Part shown: in pieces, positions 59,640 through 64,000 of the stretch
How positions within the stretch are numbered: the first letter of the stretch is position 1
How the letters are laid out: every line of letters begins with the position of its first letter
NCBI GenBank assembly: GCA_012845835.1
Contig: JABAKD010000025.1
Location: forward strand, 17,049,976-17,113,975
Reading direction: 5' to 3'
DNA length: 64,000 bases
From: Undaria pinnatifida
Lineage: Eukaryota > Sar > Phaeophyceae > Laminariales > Alariaceae
Made by a program: the position numbers and the translations under genes
Notes under the pieces: model-generated
The model's database searches: none
Told to the model about the DNA's origin: nothing
What the model saw: the letters and a program-made list of their open reading frames with translations, nothing else

Positions 59640-59920
59640 TAAAATAGCTAGTGTACACACAATTCGACGAGTGTGGACGAGGGAATATAACGCTGAAATA
59701 CTGCTGTTTTTGCGACGGCAATGAACTCATGTGCGCCTCTGGCTGCTACGCGTGTGGACGAGGGCATATAACGCTGAAATACTGCTGTTCTTGCGGCGGC
59801 AATGAACGCATGTGCGCCTCTGACTGCTATATAACCACGGACATTGTGTCCGGGGGGAAGGGGGGTGCTATGTAACCACGGATCTGAGCTACGAAAAGGG
59901 AGGCAGCTGGAGAAAAGTGC
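59640..59920 (+). mobile_element. SINE copy with internal 81 bp tandem duplication
   Basis: SINE body words (gtgtacacacaattcgacga, ctgaaatactgctg, aatgaacgcatgtgcgcc, atgtaaccacggatctgagc) with the middle ~81 bp present twice (about 59680-59760 and 59761-59840). The duplication creates a Cys-rich ORF that I do not take as a gene. Confidence 0.6.
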
Positions 59921-59989
59921 AAAGATAACTACATCACATATTATACATAGTATGTAATACACGACGTCATATACGGCCCATTGTACGGC

Positions 59990-60092
59990 GCAACGGATGA
60001 CAGCTGTGACCACGGCATGACCTTTTGTACAGAAGGTCGATAAGGGTAAAACCTCCAATAAATACGAGTTGAAGCGGAAAGTAAAAGTGACA
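59990..60092 (+). mobile_element. SINE tail type 1 fragment
   Basis: cggatgacagctgtgaccac, ggcatgacc, agaaggtcgataagggtaaa, acgagttgaagcggaaagta. Adjacent to the type 2 copy upstream. Confidence 0.65.
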
Positions 60093-60172
60093 TACGCACA
60101 ACACGAAAGTAGACTACGGATATACAACAAGTGTAGCACCACCGGCCATACACTCTGTGGAATCTAAAACTC

Positions 60173-60333
60173 CGCACCAGAGAAAATTCAAGTAATTGAG
60201 TACTCCCGCAGTTCGGCCAATTCGGCGTTCAGCACAGCGCTAGAAGCTGTAAATCGCACCAGAGAAAAGTTAAGTAACGGAGTACTGCCGCAGTTCGGCC
60301 AGTTCGGCGTACAGCACAGCACTGTTAACTGTC
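60173..60333 (+). repeat. Tandem duplication of ~82 bp
   Basis: cgcaccagagaaaattcaag, gagtactcccgcagttcggc and cagcacagcgct are repeated as cgcaccagagaaaagttaag, gagtactgccgcagttcggc and cagcacagcact. Confidence 0.85.
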
Positions 60334-60339
60334 AATAGA

Positions 60340-62095
60340 GGCTATAAGTTCATCAATATCTATGGTGCTGCGTAAACATATTTTGGGCGGAAATATATTC
60401 AGATGCTTACTGCGGGCAGAAAAAGCGTGTATCAGCAGAAAAATCGGGTGACAACCAAATATTAAAGGAGTACATAATTCCATAGCTATGTTATGTTACT
60501 CCGGATGCGAGCAACGAAAAGGGAGGGAGCACGAGAAAAAAGCGCAAATGCAATAATTAGTAGATGCGCTAAAAGGAGGCATGTGTGCAAAATAACAAAT
60601 AAAAAACAAAATGAACTACGTCAGCAACAAACAAAAATAAAAGCACAAATAAAGGAAAACCAAAGCATTTTCACACAAAAACAAGAACAAAAATAACATG
60701 GTAAAAACAAAACAAAACACCGAATTTTTTTTAAAAAAAACAGTAGAAGAAGTCTAAAGCCTAAAGCCCACCTGACGCGGAATTGATAAGGTCCTCCTTG
60801 GTTCGGTGCTTCCTGCCCCCTCCCGGGCAACAGAAGAACATGCCGACGCCTTTCTTCGCCAGACGACACCTTGCGAAGCCGACGCCTTGTTCACCGACTG
60901 ATGCCTTCCTTCGCCTCGGGCTTGCACCGCGCTCGTGTGCACGTGCACAGCACGGCAGAAGTAGCCGTAGCTCAGCTAGCAGCAGTAGAGCTGCTAGTTA
61001 TTACAGCTAGAGTTGCACAGCCAGAGTAGCACAGCTATAGTAGTAGACAGTTAGCGGTAGCACAGCTAGAGCACTGCTATGTTAGCGGTAGCAGACCGTT
61101 CAGTCTGTTCGCAACAATGGCACAGCGAGCAGTAGTACAGGCACTAGACTAGCTACTGGCCGTAACACAGCCAGCGCCAATAGAGCCAGCAGTAGCAGAG
61201 GTGTACCAGTAGAAGAGGCGTTCCTCTGATATCTTCTTGCTGGTGCCTCCCCTCCCCCAGCTGCGATGAGCCCAATTCGTGTCTTCGCTGCCTGCGCCAT
61301 ACACCGACAATGGGGGGATAACAACCTATTAACGAATAACAGTAGTGGTGCACCCACTTCGAGGCCATCCGGTTTAAGGCAAGACCAGTTAGGTCGACCT
61401 GCCATGATAAAACTTATGGTGCTTGGAATCGTATGGAACCACTCTTGCAGAAACAAAAGATACCTGGTACCTGGCAAGACCTAGAGTAGAATAAGACCAT
61501 CTAAATTCTGAACTGGCTTCTCTTAAATGTGGTCTAAAAGCGGGTTCACCAGCCTGTATTTGGTTGGTAAACTATACCTGGTACCTGGTCATGACTATTT
61601 CCGGCATTCGGGGAGACGATACGACATTCCGGCTGACAAATGACATACGGCGGAACGCTCAACATGCAACGAATGAGTATGAATACAGCTTAGAGAAAAG
61701 GGTCGAAAAATAATTTTCGTTGTGCTTTGATGGACATTGATCGAATGTTGTTGCTTTGCTCCACACCCCATAACGCTCCACAAACACCAGATTTTCTACG
61801 TTCGTTCAATCTTCCACATCTGGTACAACAGAACGTGTAAAGTAACTCTTTCAATCCCTTCAGAACCCCCAAACCCCTCCCTATACGATTTCCAAGTAAT
61901 TTGTCCCCGAAAACGGGTTTCCGGTTGCGAAGGCGTTAAAGTGCTCCAGAGGGAAGATATGTCCAGAAAAAGTAAGGACGACCATAAATAGGATAAAGTC
62001 CGAACTGAACATCTTTCTAAAAATGACCCTGTTGACTATGGCAAGACTAGCTATTAATAGTAGCTAGCGCTAAGGGGAGTCACTGACCCATATGC
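60340..62095 (+). other. Spacer, no gene recognised
   Basis: Holds a SINE tail fragment (60490-60545), an A-rich tract (60590-60730), thrice-repeated gccgacgcct words (60842-60895) and cagctag/gtagcag words (60960-61150). A - strand stretch near 60770-60950 has a donor-like cgccag|gtgggc but no confirmed frame. Confidence 0.4.
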
Positions 62096-62109
62096 TCCAT
62101 GGGAGTATA

Positions 62110-62195
62110 CACGCCACGCGCGATCGGAGTATCACACACAGCTTGCAAAGATGAGCTTCGACAAAATCCTCGATCTCACAGCTGGAGTGTATTCG
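62110..62195 (-). repeat. Dispersed repeat family A, - strand copy
   Basis: The reverse complement reads aatacactccagctgtgaga, tcgaagctcatctttgcaag, tgtgtgatactccgatcgcg. Confidence 0.75.
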
Positions 62196-62234
62196 TTGTT
62201 TTCTTCGGAATAAAAACGCTCACACAGCAGACAG

Positions 62235-62292
62235 ATCACCATCTAGATCATCTAGATCGTCTAGATCGTTTAGATCGTCTAGATCCTATATC
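62235..62292. repeat. (ctagatcgt)n-like short repeat
   Basis: gatcatctagatcgtctaga, tcgtttagatcgtctagatc: five or six ~9-10 bp units. Related agatc words occur at 1200-1330 and 50380-50460. Confidence 0.75.
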
Positions 62293-62639
62293 TGTCCTCA
62301 TGATATGTTGTGCATGATCTGCGTTGTACACATCAAACCCGGGAAACATGTGTGCTGCATAATTCATATCATATAATCGGATTATCACCCGGTAACGTGA
62401 TCTATAGGTCATGCAGATGGTACTGACCAGGGATCTGTGCCTTGAAAGACACAGATCATCTACAGATGGTGAAAAATGATCTCATCTGTCCGGCGTGTGA
62501 AAACTCGTGCGGGATCGGTCACGCGAAGCCGGCCGGGTTGCTGGGACATACGGAACGTGTCCGAAGCGAAACCCGAAGGACATGTACGACATGCGCGCAG
62601 CACGACCATGCTTTATTGCTGCACGCTCTTGCTATTTTA

Positions 62640-62985
62640 CGTGTTTTGCTAATTTCATCTATTATCTTCGCACTCTCCTTTCTCCTTCTCCCTCTCAAGA
62701 TGTAACTCAGATCCAGGGCCACCAAGTAGGCTCTTCTCTCCCCTCCCCACTATAGTACGCGCCTTCATCTTTATCGCGAGAAGACTGCAGCCCTTTCTTC
62801 CCTCGTCGACTCGCATCGAATTGCGCCTACCCACGCTGCTAGGCGCTCTCAGCAGTTGATTACTTCGGTGTTTTATTTTGGCACATAAACAAAAAAAAAA
62901 AAACGAGCCACGTGAGATTCGAACTCCAGAACCATCTCTAGTGCACAGCATTCGAGGGTAACCACTAGAGCACCGAGGCCACCGG
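62640..62985 (-). mobile_element. tRNA-derived SINE, tail type 2, - strand
   Basis: On the - strand: ctcggtgctctagtggttac (box A), ctggagttcgaatctcacg (box B), then a T-run, cagcgtgggtaggcgcaatt, cgatgcgagtcgacg, and tail ggtggccctggatctgagtt. Full length. Confidence 0.8.
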
Positions 62986-63068
62986 CTGCTATGTGGAAGG
63001 CCGACAATGCCGCAAGTGTTACCTTTTAGGCCGCCATACCTGGCTCCCAAACTAATTGACAACAACCA

Positions 63069-63208
63069 ATACTTGATTCAATACTTGATTCAATACTTGA
63101 TTCAATACTTGATTCAATACTTGATTCAATACTTGATTCAATACTTGATTCAATACTTGATTCAATACTTGATTCAATACTTGATTCAATACTTGATTCA
63201 ATACTTGT
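63069..63208 (+). repeat. 12-bp minisatellite (ttgattcaatac)n
   Basis: About 12 near-perfect units of ttgattcaatac. It translates as repeated LIQY in one frame; no gene context. Confidence 0.95.
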
Positions 63209-63339
63209 TCATATGATATCATATGCGTACCATGAAAGCGTTCTTAGAATCCCAGAACAAGCTTAACTGTCGGTACCAGGGATATTCCTACGAGACCCTA
63301 TCTAAATAGCCATATGTAGAAAACAGACACCAGGAACGT

Positions 63340-63435
63340 ACCCAGCGGGGGAACGGATGACAACCGTGACCACGGCATGACCTGGTCCGGAAGGTCGTTG
63401 AGGGTAAAAATTCTTACGAGGTGAGCTGGAAAGTA
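63340..63435 (+). mobile_element. SINE tail type 1 fragment
   Basis: gaacggatgacaaccgtgac, cacggcatgacctggtccgg, aaggtcgttgagggtaaaaa, gaggtgagctggaaagtaaa. Confidence 0.7.
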
Positions 63436-63574
63436 AACATATATACATGTTTTAAATGCATGCACAGGACATGCACATCATACATCAACAGCGTTTTCGT
63501 CCCAACTAGTATTACATGTGGTACTTGTACATAACATGGACAAGGATACACGCGGTACAACGCCTTGCAAGTTT

Positions 63575-63875
63575 GACTTTGGGTCAGCGGTAGAGTCTCA
63601 CCCTTGCTGGCGGTTCCGCTGGAACGCGAATCTCGGCTGGTGCATACTATATGTACACGACTTTTTTAATGAGTCTTGTTCCGTTGCCGAAAGCGCGAGA
63701 GGGTGAGCTAGCAAAAATCGATGAAAATCGACTAGCATAAACAGCTGATAAAACAACAGGGAACGCTGAACCCCCTGCGCGACAAAAATGAAGGCGCGTA
63801 TTAAACCAGGTCGGAGAAGGGACGACAGGACGACACCTGCGACCACGCCTTGTCCAGACGTCGGAAAGCAAAAAT
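63575..63875 (+). mobile_element. tRNA-derived SINE, tail type 1
   Basis: Head tttgggtcagcggtagagtc (box A-like) and ggttccgctggaacgcg. Body gaaagcgcgagagggtgagc, atgaaaatcgactagc, aacgctgaacccc, aaaaatgaaggcgcg. Tail acctgcgaccacgccttgtc and gaaagcaaaaatgac. Confidence 0.65.
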
Positions 63876-63911
63876 GACATGTAAAAAGATTTATACCAGG
63901 TGTGATTAAAA

Positions 63912-64000
63912 ATGAAAAAGTACACTTCAGCTGTGAGGTCGACCAAAAAGGATTTTGATCAAAACTAAGCTTTGCAAGCTGCGTGTGATACTTCGATCGC
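63912..64000 (+). repeat. Dispersed repeat family A, cut by window end
   Basis: aagtacacttcagctgtgag, aaaactaagctttgcaagct, gcgtgtgatacttcgatcgc; it contains an insertion (gaccaaaaagg) relative to the others. Confidence 0.75.

Noticed and set aside
59651-59875. Cys-rich 74-residue ORF that looks like a tandem zinc-binding repeat
   Set aside because: The sequence is SINE body with an 81 bp internal duplication; the cysteines arise from SINE words and there is no splice or start context.

Overview
The window looks like nuclear DNA of an intron-rich eukaryote, most likely a photosynthetic stramenopile such as a brown alga. This is inference. It rests on short exons with GT..AG introns of 0.3-4 kb, single-LRR exons that are repeatedly duplicated (a mode described for Ectocarpus), TTAGGG-type interstitial telomere-like tracts, tRNA-derived SINEs and abundant small DNA elements. 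There are no bacterial operons, no rRNA, no CRISPR and no viral gene that I can recognise.

Left part, + strand, 1-13.3 kb: exons of a leucine-rich-repeat gene that enters from outside the window. Four exons have clean splice sites and open frames (86-185, 711-819, 3615-3725, 6456-6605). They are interspersed with decayed copies of the same exons (3180-3256, 5.3, 6.0, 9.6, 10.5 and 13.3 kb). A decayed coiled-coil gene remnant lies on the - strand at 11.1-12.3 kb.

Middle, 13.3-24.6 kb: mostly repeats. There are C-rich tandem units (14.3-15.0 kb), a long degenerate ~100-190 bp tandem array split by a ~250 bp direct repeat and a SINE (15.9-19.4 kb), a TRIM-like mini-LTR element (19.9-20.3 kb) and several MITEs.

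Right part, - strand, 51.1 down to 24.75 kb: one large gene that I could assemble exon by exon with matching phases. A long low-complexity N-terminal half, including ~10 copies of an SVRPxWM-like motif, leads into a complete C-terminal TKL-type kinase fold. That fold has lost the catalytic residues (HRD-type loop reads HRKLTSSA, DFG reads GVG, glycine loop degenerate, APE reads SRE), so it is a predicted pseudokinase. Most of its N-terminal introns are phase 2. Nearly every exon boundary has one or more decayed partial copies beside it in the intron, and one exon (10) has a second intact copy. The 5' end of the gene is not resolved.

Far right, 51-64 kb: no convincing gene. It is a repeat field of SINEs, two copies of a ~770 bp TIR element (one nested in a SINE), a dispersed repeat family and minisatellites. 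The LRR gene and the pseudokinase gene are convergent. Both show the same pattern of tandem exon duplication followed by decay.
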